The position numbers and the translations under genes were made by a program. A DNA stretch of 35,577 nt from CAZKRL01 sp964555295 (lineage in GTDB: Bacteria; Bacteroidota; Bacteroidia; Flavobacteriales_D; Sanyastnellaceae), in assembly GCA_964555295.1 (NCBI GenBank), contig CAZKRL010000032.1:1-35577 (forward strand). Reading direction: 5' to 3'. A model generated the notes under the pieces. That model saw only the letters and a list, made by a program, of their open reading frames with translations, did not search any database and was not told where the DNA came from. Shown piece by piece: positions 8,267 through 17,516 of this stretch (positions are counted from its first letter, which is position 1; each line of letters starts with the position of its first letter).

Positions 8267-11200
8267 ATGAAAAATTTAATGTGGTTGATACTGTGCCTCC
8301 CCTTCTCACTAGTAGCACAAATGAACTTGGTTCGAATCAATGAAGTTGAGCCCTCAACAAGTGATCCGACTTCTTTTGAATTCATTGAGCTGTTTGGTCC
8401 TGGCGGCCAAGCCCTTGATAGTTTGACTCTGGTGTTGTTCAATGGGATCAACAGTCAATCGTATTACGCCGTTGATCTGGATGGCCTTTCATTGGATCAG
8501 GAGGGATTTCTTCTCATCGCGCCAAACAATGCTTTGTGCACCGATCTGCTTGCCGGAATTGAGCAAAACTGGATGCAAGATGGTACAGATGGTATGGGTT
8601 TGTTCTTCGGTGCCGCAAGTGATTGGCCGAATGGAACTTTGGTACAAAATACCCTTTTGGTAGACGCGATAGTTTATGGAGTTCAGAATAATGCTCCAGG
8701 TCTAACTTCAGTTCTGATGAGCGGTCAACCTATTGTCGCCGACAATCCATCACTCAGTCAAGCGTCCTTTGCTCGCATCCTCGACGGCGGTGAATCCATC
8801 TCAAGCGCGGCCTATACAGTGCAGTATCCTACACCTGGCTATAGTAATTCGCTGACGCCATGCATTCCTTATACTCTTGAATCCTCTGAAATAGTATTGC
8901 AGTGTCTTGATTCCTCAGCCATTTTCTCCGCTGATTTCACTGGCGGAAATGGCGAGATGATGAGCTATATCCTTACAGACATCAATGATATCATCTTGGG
9001 AGTGATCGACAGTTTCCCATTCGACTTTTTCGCTTTTCCTGTTGGTGAATACAGAGTGCGTGCAGCCTCCTATTCTCAATCACAATCTTTCGAAATCAAT
9101 TCTGCTCTCACTTCTTTTTTCTCCTTCTGCGGTCCTGGATGTTTTGAACTGAGCGATGATTATGTGCGCATCATTCGTTATTCCTGCCAAGAACCCTGCA
9201 TTGCCGCAAGCATTACCTCTTCCGCGGGTGATAGTATTTACAGATGCTATCAAGACCCGTCGATTATCACCTTCACATCTCAAGCGGTAATAGGACAAAC
9301 GCTCTTTCTAATGACAGATGCTGAAGGCAATGTCCTTCAAACCAGCGCGGGCGAAGTTTATGAAATTGAATCCGCCGCTCTGGATACGGGTATGTATACC
9401 ATCTACGCGCTAAACACCGCCGAATTGCCCAGTTCACTGCAATTGGATAGCTTATTGAATGTTCCGGGATATTCACTTCCCGGATGCCTGATTTGGTTGA
9501 ATGATACCATTCATCTAACTGTAGGGTATTGCATCAGCTGCGATTCTTCGTCTATCGTTTTGATCTCTGGTAATACCGATCTGACCTATTGTGAAGAGAA
9601 CGCGGAATCACTTGAGATAGCCACTGAAAGCAATTTGAATACAGGCAACTATTCATATTGTATAGCGAATTCGGCTGGTGATATTCTTCAGTGGAATGAC
9701 AACGGATCTTTCTCTACTGCATCCTTACCGGCCGGGCAATATTCATTATACGGAGTTCATTATGCTTATCCATCAGTGGATGAATGGCAGAGTATGGCCA
9801 TAGCACTTTCCAATTTTGCCGAGGTATTTTTTTGTTTCGAGTTGTCTTCTCCATTGGCCCTGGAGGTTTTGGAATGCAGCATTGGCGTTCCTTGTGAACA
9901 TCTATTTATTTCAGAATATATCGAATCAGGCGCCGCCGGTCGTGCGATTGAGTTATACAATCCTTCCAATCAGGAGATCAATTTATCGGGATTCAACCTG
10001 GGTGTTTTTCAAAATGGTGATTCCTCTGCCACACTACAAATAGGTCTGCAAGGATATGTTGTGCCTGGTGACGCTTATGTCATCGCTTCCGGTGGAGGCA
10101 TGGGTGAGGCATTTGCGGATGACACAACGTTTCAATTGATCTTCAATGGCAATGACGCGATTGCCTTGATGTTGGGCGACAGCGTTGTGGATGTGATTGG
10201 GCAAATTGGACAAAATCCGGGCAACGCCTGGGGGGTCGATGATGGTACTACACAAGGTGCTGTGCTGCGTAGAAACCCAGTGTTCTCATCACCAGAATCG
10301 AATTGGGATTTCAGTGCGCCCCAATGGGATTTTTCAGATGTTAGTGGCTCCGTTGATGACTTTGGAAATTTAGGCATTCATGCCACCGAAAACTGCATTG
10401 TGCCTGCAATTGCGAGTTTTGAAACGACAGCACTTTTGATTGATGAATCCAATGATGTCATCGATTTTACCGTCAATGTTTCTGGTCTCACTGATACGGC
10501 TTATCTCAGTATTGCTGTGATTGAAGGCACTGCGTTGGAGGGTGAGGACTGGATTTTATTGAGCCCACAATACCAGATGGTAACACCGGGGGTGGCTCAG
10601 GTTGTATTTCAAATACAGATCATTGACGACGCAGTATTCGAGAATCAAGTCGAGTATATACTGTTCCAATTGTTGGATTCAACCGGCATATTCCAAATCA
10701 ACAATTCTACGGTTTCAGTTACCATTAGCCCGAGTGACATCGAGTATACACCTTTCTTGATAGAAGATTTGATTGAGGATACACCTGATGGTAATGCCAT
10801 TTATTTCGATCAATACGCGGTCATAAAGGGTGTAACCCAAGGCATCAATTTCAATCCGGAGGGCCTTGAATTCCCATTTGTGCAGGGCACTTCGGCTTTG
10901 CGAGTTTTTAATTCTTTTGAAAATTTCGGGTATGATTTTTCAGGAGGCGATTCCTTGCAAATCTGGGGCCGACTGGGCCAATTCAGTGGTATGACAGAAT
11001 TTTATCCTGATAGCATAGTAGTCATAGCCCAAGGGCTCACGCAAGAGGAAGCCACGCAAGTAAGTTCACTTGATGAATCTCTGGAGAGTCATCTGGTGCG
11101 GCTCGATTGCGTTGAGCTATCTGACACGAGTCAATGGATTCCGAATGGTTCAGGTTTCGATGTTACGTTGCAGAATTCCGCCGGCCTCTTCACACTTCAC

Positions 11201-11857
11201 ATTGATCTTAATACCGACATTTTCAACGCTGAGGTACCGGAGGGCAGATTCGATGTCACCGGTGTCGTGGTGCAATTCGATGAATCTTCGCCATACAGTG
11301 AGGGATATTCTATCTGGCCACGATCCTTAAATGACCTGGATGAATTTGTCACTGCTTCATTTGAAATGCCGAGTCCACTTACCTTCGGCGACAGTGGCGT
11401 AGTCGTGGCGTTTGACAACAATAGTCAAGGTGCGAATTCTTACTGGTGGGATTTTGGTGATGGCAGTTCCTCAGACACCATCACCCCGGTTCATTCATAT
11501 TCTTATGACTTCATATCTCCGTTGGCAGAGTTGCAGGTAAGTTTGATTGCAGAAGGTACAGGATGTTCAGACACCTCTTCAGTAACAGTTGATTTGGTCT
11601 ACAGTTCCTATCAGGAATTTGCTTCAAATAGCAAGGTTTTGGTTTATCCCAATCCATTTCATGACATCCTACACGTTCAGTCCGTTAGACCGATTCGTAG
11701 TGTAAGTTTCTTAGATGTAACGGGGAAAAAATGTTACTCTTCGCAAAACAATTTGGGTAGGATGGACCTCAATTTAAGTTCCATTCCTTCTGGCGTGTAT
11801 ACTCTTATTCTAGAGGGATATAATTGGCTTGAGAATGTCAAGTTACTAAAGGAGTGA
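8267..11857 (+). CDS. Large secreted multidomain protein: lamin-tail domains, Calx-beta, PKD-like, T9SS type A signal
   Basis: A 1196-residue exported protein. Residues 1-18 form a signal peptide (MKNLMWLILCLPFSLVAQ). A lamin-tail-like domain follows (about 20-195, INEVEPSTSDP and FEFIELFGPG). A long Ig-like middle leads to a second lamin-tail domain (about 543-690, LFISEYIESG, AIELYNPSNQEINLSGF). Then come a Calx-beta-like domain (about 713-820, GTALEGEDW), an OB-fold/DUF5689-like segment (about 835-1020), a PKD-like domain (YWWDFGDGSS, about 1060), and a type A T9SS domain from about 1122 (VYPNPFHD, IPSGVYTL). Lamin-tail plus OB-like domains also occur in secreted nucleases, but I see no nuclease motif, so no enzymatic role is proposed. 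The next gene starts 46 nt downstream in the same direction. Confidence 0.88.
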   Translation: MKNLMWLILCLPFSLVAQMNLVRINEVEPSTSDPTSFEFIELFGPGGQALDSLTLVLFNGINSQSYYAVDLDGLSLDQEGFLLIAPNNALCTDLLAGIEQNWMQDGTDGMGLFFGAASDWPNGTLVQNTLLVDAIVYGVQNNAPGLTSVLMSGQPIVADNPSLSQASFARILDGGESISSAAYTVQYPTPGYSNSLTPCIPYTLESSEIVLQCLDSSAIFSADFTGGNGEMMSYILTDINDIILGVIDSFPFDFFAFPVGEYRVRAASYSQSQSFEINSALTSFFSFCGPGCFELSDDYVRIIRYSCQEPCIAASITSSAGDSIYRCYQDPSIITFTSQAVIGQTLFLMTDAEGNVLQTSAGEVYEIESAALDTGMYTIYALNTAELPSSLQLDSLLNVPGYSLPGCLIWLNDTIHLTVGYCISCDSSSIVLISGNTDLTYCEENAESLEIATESNLNTGNYSYCIANSAGDILQWNDNGSFSTASLPAGQYSLYGVHYAYPSVDEWQSMAIALSNFAEVFFCFELSSPLALEVLECSIGVPCEHLFISEYIESGAAGRAIELYNPSNQEINLSGFNLGVFQNGDSSATLQIGLQGYVVPGDAYVIASGGGMGEAFADDTTFQLIFNGNDAIALMLGDSVVDVIGQIGQNPGNAWGVDDGTTQGAVLRRNPVFSSPESNWDFSAPQWDFSDVSGSVDDFGNLGIHATENCIVPAIASFETTALLIDESNDVIDFTVNVSGLTDTAYLSIAVIEGTALEGEDWILLSPQYQMVTPGVAQVVFQIQIIDDAVFENQVEYILFQLLDSTGIFQINNSTVSVTISPSDIEYTPFLIEDLIEDTPDGNAIYFDQYAVIKGVTQGINFNPEGLEFPFVQGTSALRVFNSFENFGYDFSGGDSLQIWGRLGQFSGMTEFYPDSIVVIAQGLTQEEATQVSSLDESLESHLVRLDCVELSDTSQWIPNGSGFDVTLQNSAGLFTLHIDLNTDIFNAEVPEGRFDVTGVVVQFDESSPYSEGYSIWPRSLNDLDEFVTASFEMPSPLTFGDSGVVVAFDNNSQGANSYWWDFGDGSSSDTITPVHSYSYDFISPLAELQVSLIAEGTGCSDTSSVTVDLVYSSYQEFASNSKVLVYPNPFHDILHVQSVRPIRSVSFLDVTGKKCYSSQNNLGRMDLNLSSIPSGVYTLILEGYNWLENVKLLKE

Positions 11858-11903
11858 CAACGAATTGTTTGTTAGCCCAATTTTGTTCTAATTTCATACG
11901 CTG

Positions 11904-14900
11904 ATGAGGGCGAGAGAGGGAATCGGCTTGCGGGTAGTAATCACGGCATTCTTGATCTTTTGCTGTGATCATTGTTTCGCTTTAGATCTTCCAACTCCGG
12001 GAGTGATGTCGCAGGACACCATCAAACCCTGTCCCTTGCCCTCCAATCCTAATAGTCCCAGCCCAATTGCGGGAACTCTCGTTACTCCTGCAACTCCTTC
12101 CGCAGGGTTAACGGAGGGCTTTATTTTACACACCGGCACAAACAATGTTATTGGTGAAATCATCAGTTATAATTGCAATGCCCCGAACTTTGGTGATGCT
12201 AATACTCCCTTGATTTTCGGCGCTTTATCAGCCCCAGGAGTAGTGGTCTTGGGTACGGTATATTATATCAGTTCGGTTGAATGGAATGCATGTGGCGATA
12301 TAAATTCTATCGTTGAAATTTCTCAAGGACAACCGGTTATTTGGGGGTTCGATCGCTTGCTGGAAGTTGCGTTGCAAACACCTTCAAGTCCCATCAACCT
12401 TTGCGCAGGCGATGTGTTCAATCTGGATGTTTCTTTCGCTGTTCCTGGTCACTATGATTTGACATACGTTACCGACGGATCAAATCCTAATACTGTTTCT
12501 TTCTCAGTTTCTTCCAACGATGCCAACATGTCATTCCCTATTTCGGACTCCGGAACGTATTGTTTGAGTGCGGTTACTATGACGGAAACAACATGTCCTA
12601 TTAGCATCAACAACACCAGTTGTGTGTTGGCCAGATTTTTTAGTTTGCCCGTAATAAACATCTCTGGTGATGCGGCCATTTGCGAAGGAGATGAGCACTG
12701 CTTTGAAATAAGTCTGTCGGGTCAAGGTCCGTTTACACTTCTTGTGGATAATGCCATTGGCAACGCCGATGTTTATACTTCTCAACCCCTCGGAATCATA
12801 AATCACTGCGTTAGTGAGCCGGGCCTTTATGGCGTGCAAGAGTTCATCGATTTCAATGGTTGTCAACCGCAACTCTTGCCATCGTCAGTTGAATTGACCG
12901 TTAATGCGATACCTGGGGCGGTTGTCACTTCTGAATTGCCCGTGTCGCTTTGCAATAATATTTGTGAGCAGGTGAGTATAGATTTTACAACGGGAAGTTT
13001 TCCTATGTCGGTTACCCTTCAGCGACCGTTTCTTTCGGATACAGTTTTGAATGTAATTTCTTCACCCTTGTTGGTGGATGTCTGCGAACCTGGTAGTTAT
13101 AGTGTCTTGGAGATTGCGGACGCGAATTCATGCGCGTCTGACCAGCCGCTTGTATTTGCGAGTAATGATGTTATAATGCCTGAATCAGCTGCGGGTGTTG
13201 ATCAACAGTTATGTCTTAATGAAAGTGTGGAAATAGGTTCAGCGGCATTTCCTGGAGCTTCATATAACTGGCAAGCCAGCGCATTCATCAATCCTTCATT
13301 TCAGCAAAATTCTCAAATCATTATTACGCCTATTGATACTGGGCAAATCTCCTTTGTACTCGATATTTTAAAAGATGGTTGTCTGATCCAAGATACTGTA
13401 AAAGTTTATACGTATTCATTGCCCAACGTCATAGTTGATCTAAGCGCAAGTGCAATTTGCTTTGGCGACTGCATTGAAGCTGTGCTCTCAGGAGCAGATG
13501 TTTATTCCTGGAATGAATCATTTATGGATCCCACGCCGCTATTGAGCGACACGTTAATAATTTGTCCACAAGCAACTACCAATCTTGTCATCACCGGAAC
13601 GAACGAATATGGGGCATTAGCTTGTTCTTCCTCACAACTGGTGACCGTGAATGTTTCTTTGGGAATGACATCCAATGTGGTATCTGAGGAGGTTTGTTTT
13701 GGCAGCTGCAATGGAAGTGCCACTATTACCGTTAGCGGCGGGATACCACCGTATTTCTCGCCAAACGTCAATGCCAATTTTATCGCGGAGTCACTTTGCC
13801 CGGGATACAATGAAGTAGTTGTTTTCGATGCTGCGGGTTGTGTCGATACCATTGGTTTTAACGTCATTGAAAGACCTCAGGAAATAGTGGATTATTTCTC
13901 TGCATTACCTCCAGTATGTTTTGGAGACTCCACCGGTCAGGTGAGTGCATATGATGCTTCTGCAGATTATATGTCGATCTATCAGTCCAATGCGGCATTT
14001 CCTTTTCTCACCGATCAGTCGGCACCGTTTAACTTTTCCAATTTACCTGCAGGTAGTTATAGACTCATTATGGCGGTTGATATTCAGGGAAACTCTTGTC
14101 TCGATACTATCGATTTTGATTTTGAAAGTTTATCGGCCCCGATAAGTATATCATTGAATGCAGATGAAGGTCCTTATTGCGATCAGTCGCAGGTGTGTCT
14201 TCAAACATTCAGTAGCGGTGGATTTGGAAGTTTAACTCCCCACTGGAACCGTTGCGAGGAATCTATTAACTGCCAGTCTTCGCAACTGAATCCGTTCTGC
14301 TTTTCTATTACACAGGACACTGTTTTCTACGTGCATGTAACGGATCAAAACGGATGCTCATCAGACACCCTTTCGGCTTCTCCATTTTTGTTTGAACCAC
14401 TATCTACTTCATTATCGGGCATAGAAGATTCTGCTTTCGTTTGTGAATACGATTGCATCGAACTTAATGCGAGCGCTGAAGGAGGTAATGGAGATTACCA
14501 TTACTTATGGACCACCAATCCGGGAGGAAGCACGAATTCAGTTGACGCTTCTGCATTTCAGTTCTGTCCAACTTTTTCTGTGCCCTTTCAACGGATCATT
14601 GTAAAACTGTTTGACAACTGCGTAACAGATGTTAGAGATACCATAGTGATTGAAGTGAAAAACACACCGGATTTTGAAGTGTTTGCAAATGTTTATGATC
14701 AATGTGTCGATAGTGAGTTTAAATTGTATTACGACATTGAAACGGAATTTTTGGATGCTTTTTCTTGCCGATGGAATTTTGACTTTGGTAGTGACATAGA
14801 TTATTGTGGCGATACCAGTGTAGTATATACGAGTCCGGGTTTGTTTGAACCACACTTGAGTCTTACCTCAGAATTTGGATGTACTGGTCGAGACACAATG

Positions 14901-15470
14901 AGTGAGAATTTTATTACAGTATATCCGCAGCCGGAGCTTGATTTTTGGTGGGAACCTGCGGAGCTCGATATACTCAATACAAATGTTCAGTTCAATTGTG
15001 AACCCTATGGTATCGACAGTGTGATTTGGAATTTTCATAATGCGGGCAGATCGACGTTGTTCGACCCTGTGTGGTCATTCCCGTCGGTTGAAAGCGAACT
15101 TCCTTATTTTGTTTGTATGATAGGATTTAGCGGTAAAGGGTGTCTTGATACGCTTTGCCGTGATGTATATGTAAATCCTGTCGCCCAGGTTTTCGCACCT
15201 AATTCTTTTACACCGAATGGCGATGGTATTAACGATGTCTTTCGTCCTTTTGTTAGCGGAGCGCAACCCGGTTCTTTCAGTTTAACGATATACAACCGGC
15301 GTGGAGAGACTATTTTCTTCTCTGATGAAGTAGATGCTGTTTGGACCGGTGGAATCAATGATAATGGCTACTATGTATCACCTGGACCTTATGTCTGGCG
15401 AATAGAATTTCTTGCCAAACAATCTGATAAGATTGAAGTATATAAAGGCGTTATCAATTTATTGCGTTGA
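11904..15470 (+). CDS. Large secreted protein with SprB-like and PKD-like domains, T9SS type B (gliding motility-associated) C-terminus
   Basis: This 1188-residue protein has a plausible signal peptide (about residues 1-27, hydrophobic VVITAFLIFCC). Several Cys-containing Ig/PKD-like domains follow. About residues 587-658 contain a SprB-type repeat (CFGSCNGSATITVSGGIPPY, then LCPGYNEVVVFDAAGC), and 662-745 a more diverged one (VCFGDSTG...LPAGSYRLIM). PKD-like domains occupy about 925-1089. The C-terminus from about 1095 is a classic gliding motility-associated/type B domain: PNSFTPNGDGINDVF, IYNRRGETIF, YVWRIEF and GVINLLR at the end. Such cargo is translocated by T9SS and typically needs a PorP/SprF-like partner. 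The gene may be cotranscribed with the preceding one. Adhesion or gliding is inference. Confidence 0.88.
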   Translation: MRAREGIGLRVVITAFLIFCCDHCFALDLPTPGVMSQDTIKPCPLPSNPNSPSPIAGTLVTPATPSAGLTEGFILHTGTNNVIGEIISYNCNAPNFGDANTPLIFGALSAPGVVVLGTVYYISSVEWNACGDINSIVEISQGQPVIWGFDRLLEVALQTPSSPINLCAGDVFNLDVSFAVPGHYDLTYVTDGSNPNTVSFSVSSNDANMSFPISDSGTYCLSAVTMTETTCPISINNTSCVLARFFSLPVINISGDAAICEGDEHCFEISLSGQGPFTLLVDNAIGNADVYTSQPLGIINHCVSEPGLYGVQEFIDFNGCQPQLLPSSVELTVNAIPGAVVTSELPVSLCNNICEQVSIDFTTGSFPMSVTLQRPFLSDTVLNVISSPLLVDVCEPGSYSVLEIADANSCASDQPLVFASNDVIMPESAAGVDQQLCLNESVEIGSAAFPGASYNWQASAFINPSFQQNSQIIITPIDTGQISFVLDILKDGCLIQDTVKVYTYSLPNVIVDLSASAICFGDCIEAVLSGADVYSWNESFMDPTPLLSDTLIICPQATTNLVITGTNEYGALACSSSQLVTVNVSLGMTSNVVSEEVCFGSCNGSATITVSGGIPPYFSPNVNANFIAESLCPGYNEVVVFDAAGCVDTIGFNVIERPQEIVDYFSALPPVCFGDSTGQVSAYDASADYMSIYQSNAAFPFLTDQSAPFNFSNLPAGSYRLIMAVDIQGNSCLDTIDFDFESLSAPISISLNADEGPYCDQSQVCLQTFSSGGFGSLTPHWNRCEESINCQSSQLNPFCFSITQDTVFYVHVTDQNGCSSDTLSASPFLFEPLSTSLSGIEDSAFVCEYDCIELNASAEGGNGDYHYLWTTNPGGSTNSVDASAFQFCPTFSVPFQRIIVKLFDNCVTDVRDTIVIEVKNTPDFEVFANVYDQCVDSEFKLYYDIETEFLDAFSCRWNFDFGSDIDYCGDTSVVYTSPGLFEPHLSLTSEFGCTGRDTMSENFITVYPQPELDFWWEPAELDILNTNVQFNCEPYGIDSVIWNFHNAGRSTLFDPVWSFPSVESELPYFVCMIGFSGKGCLDTLCRDVYVNPVAQVFAPNSFTPNGDGINDVFRPFVSGAQPGSFSLTIYNRRGETIFFSDEVDAVWTGGINDNGYYVSPGPYVWRIEFLAKQSDKIEVYKGVINLLR

Positions 15471-15495
15471 TGCAGTGACAATGAAATTAGCTTTG
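15467..15495 (+). promoter_or_regulatory. Candidate promoter immediately upstream of radA
   Basis: TTG at 15467-15469 is followed by an 18-nt spacer and TAGCTTTG (15488-15495), an exact match to the Bacteroidota TAnnTTTG -7 box. The radA ATG begins only 5 nt after the box, so transcripts from it would have almost no leader. Pattern match only. Confidence 0.4.
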
Positions 15496-15500
15496 TGAAA

Positions 15501-16856
15501 ATGGCTAAGCAAAAATCTGTCTTCTTTTGTCAGCAGTGTGGACATGAATCTGCTCAATGGGTGGGTAAATGTCCTGCCTGTAATGAATGGAATTCTATGG
15601 TGGAGGAACGATTCTCCAAGCAGCAAGAGAAGAGCAATTCTTCGGGAAGACGTCAAAGTGCACCCAAGAAAATTTCCGAGTTGAAACGCGACGTAGAGGA
15701 ACGTATTATTCTGTGCGATGAAGAATTGAATGGAGTTTTAGGCGGTGGATTGGTGCAAGGAAGTCTTGTTTTATTTGGTGGCGAACCAGGTATAGGAAAG
15801 AGTACGCTCACCTTGCAAATTGCAGTTCGACAATTTGGAGTGGATATACTCTATGTGAGTGGTGAAGAGAGCGAGGAGCAAATTCGGATGAGGGCTGATC
15901 GACTCGGCGCATCAGGGGATAGATGTAAGGTGCTTTGCGAAACTTGCGTGGAGAGTATCATTGAAAGTGTAACCTCAGCGAGCTATGGAATTTTGGTGAT
16001 CGATTCTATTCAGACCATGTATTCTGATGTCATCGAAGGGGCACCGGGTAGTGTTTCACAGGTGCGTCAATGCGCATCACTGTTGCTTCGTCTCGCAAAG
16101 GAAAATCGGGTATCGGTTTTCATTATTGGCCATATCACAAAGGATGGGGCAATAGCAGGGCCCAAGGTTCTTGAGCATATGGTGGATGTGGTGTTGAGTT
16201 TTGAAGGAGATCGTAATCATGTTTATCGCCTGTTGCGAAGTCCAAAAAACAGGTTTGGTAGTACCGGTGAACTCGGAATTTATGAGATGAATTCACAAGG
16301 GTTGCGTGGAGTGAAGAATCCGTCAGAATTTTTGGTGAGCGATAGGGTAAGCGGTCTTTCGGGTTCTGCTCTCGCTTCCTCGATGGAGGGTGTTCGGCCG
16401 ATGATTGTTGAAGTCCAAGCATTGGTGAGTAGCGCTGTATACGGCACACCGCAACGTAGTGCCACGGGTTATGATAATCGACGGCTCAATATGTTGCTGG
16501 CCGTGATGGAGAAGAAGTGTGGTTTCCGTCTGGCCATGAAAGATGTTTTTGTGAATATAGCGGGTGGACTTCGTCTGGAAGATCCCGCACTGGATTTGGC
16601 GCTGACAGCAGCCATTCTTTCGAGTAATGCGGATATTGCCCTTCCCCCTAATGTTTGCTTTGCGGGAGAGGTTGGTCTCAATGGTGAAATACGACCAGTT
16701 CCAAGAATTGATCAACGCATCAGTGAAGCTGAGAAGCTTGGGTGCACTGCTATGTATGTATCCGATTTTGCTAAAATGGATCAGGCCCTAAAAGCGTCTA
16801 TACAAATTGTTAAGGTTGCGCATTTGGGAGATTTGGCCTCCGCGCTATTCGGTTAA
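15501..16856 (+). CDS. radA: DNA repair protein RadA
   Basis: RadA is a RecA-like ATPase that drives branch migration during recombination. The 451-residue product starts with a C4 zinc finger (C10, C13, C24, C27; FFCQQCG and GKCPAC). A RecA-type core follows with Walker A GGEPGIGKST (93-102), YVSGEESEEQI, and the RadA-specific KNRFG motif in SPKNRFGSTGELG. The C-terminal Lon-protease-like domain has FVNIAGGLRLEDPALDLAL and AGEVGLNGEIR. I prefer ATG 15501 to GTG 15495 because MAKxKxxFxCxxCG is the usual family start. The 3' end overlaps convergent rsmI by 12 nt, so no terminator fits between them. Confidence 0.96.
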   Translation: MAKQKSVFFCQQCGHESAQWVGKCPACNEWNSMVEERFSKQQEKSNSSGRRQSAPKKISELKRDVEERIILCDEELNGVLGGGLVQGSLVLFGGEPGIGKSTLTLQIAVRQFGVDILYVSGEESEEQIRMRADRLGASGDRCKVLCETCVESIIESVTSASYGILVIDSIQTMYSDVIEGAPGSVSQVRQCASLLLRLAKENRVSVFIIGHITKDGAIAGPKVLEHMVDVVLSFEGDRNHVYRLLRSPKNRFGSTGELGIYEMNSQGLRGVKNPSEFLVSDRVSGLSGSALASSMEGVRPMIVEVQALVSSAVYGTPQRSATGYDNRRLNMLLAVMEKKCGFRLAMKDVFVNIAGGLRLEDPALDLALTAAILSSNADIALPPNVCFAGEVGLNGEIRPVPRIDQRISEAEKLGCTAMYVSDFAKMDQALKASIQIVKVAHLGDLASALFG

Positions 16857-17516
16857 AGTGTCAATGACAATTACAAATTCTCCGCGAACAGAATGTTGCG
16901 TGAAGTAATCAATGAGATCGGATAGCGAGCCTCGTCGCGTTTCTTCAAAATGTTTGGTGAGCTCTCTGGAAATGCTCACCCGCCTTGAATTACTGAGATG
17001 CTTCTTGAGAAGTTCGAGGGTTTTAAGCAATCGATGTGGACTCTCGTATAGAATGCATGTTTCTTTCCGTTGTGCAATTTCACGCGCCATTGTTTCACGT
17101 CCTTTTTTATGGGGTAAAAAACCAAGGAAGGTGAAATGGTGATTGCTGAAACCACTATTGATGAGGGCTGGAATCATCGCTGTTGCGCCGGGTAAACATT
17201 CTACTTCAATATTCTCGGCAATGCATGCGCGCACCAACATAAAACCTGGATCGCTAATGCCCGGTGTGCCAGCGTCTGAGATCAATGCAACGTTGGTATG
17301 CAATCGAATGAGTTCAAGACAACGAGCCAATTGTTTATGTTCGTTAGCAGCGTGATAACTCGTTATGGGAACTGAAATTCCGAAATGCGATAAAAGTTTA
17401 GCAGCAACGCGAGTGTCCTCTGCAAGAATATGATCAGACTCTTTCAAGATGCGTAAGGCCCGAAGAGTAATGTCTTCGAGGTTGCCGATAGGAGTGGGAA
17501 TTATGGTGAGCTTCAC
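16845..17516 (-). CDS. rsmI: 16S rRNA (cytidine-2'-O)-methyltransferase RsmI
   Basis: RsmI adds the 2'-O-methyl group to C1402 of 16S rRNA using S-adenosylmethionine. The 223-residue protein has the tetrapyrrole-methylase fold signature: IPTPIGNLEDITLRAL at the N-terminus, AEDTRVAAKLL, SDAGTPGISDPG (SAM-binding region), CLPGATAMIPAL, and FLGFLPHKKG, which is diagnostic for RsmI. Length is slightly below the ~280 of E. coli, as in many Bacteroidota. The start is GTG (17514-17516) and overlaps the TGA of the upstream gene (17513-17515), which suggests translational coupling. It is the last gene of the minus-strand string starting at 21254 or 20693. Confidence 0.95.
   Translation of the reverse strand: MKLTIIPTPIGNLEDITLRALRILKESDHILAEDTRVAAKLLSHFGISVPITSYHAANEHKQLARCLELIRLHTNVALISDAGTPGISDPGFMLVRACIAENIEVECLPGATAMIPALINSGFSNHHFTFLGFLPHKKGRETMAREIAQRKETCILYESPHRLLKTLELLKKHLSNSRRVSISRELTKHFEETRRGSLSDLIDYFTQHSVRGEFVIVIDTLTE

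Noticed and set aside
11858..11903. Terminator between the two large secreted protein genes
   Set aside because: No inverted repeat with adequate stem was found in the 46 nt.
16135..16715. Minus-strand ORFs of 104 and 130 residues
   Set aside because: They are antisense to radA and have no homology signs.
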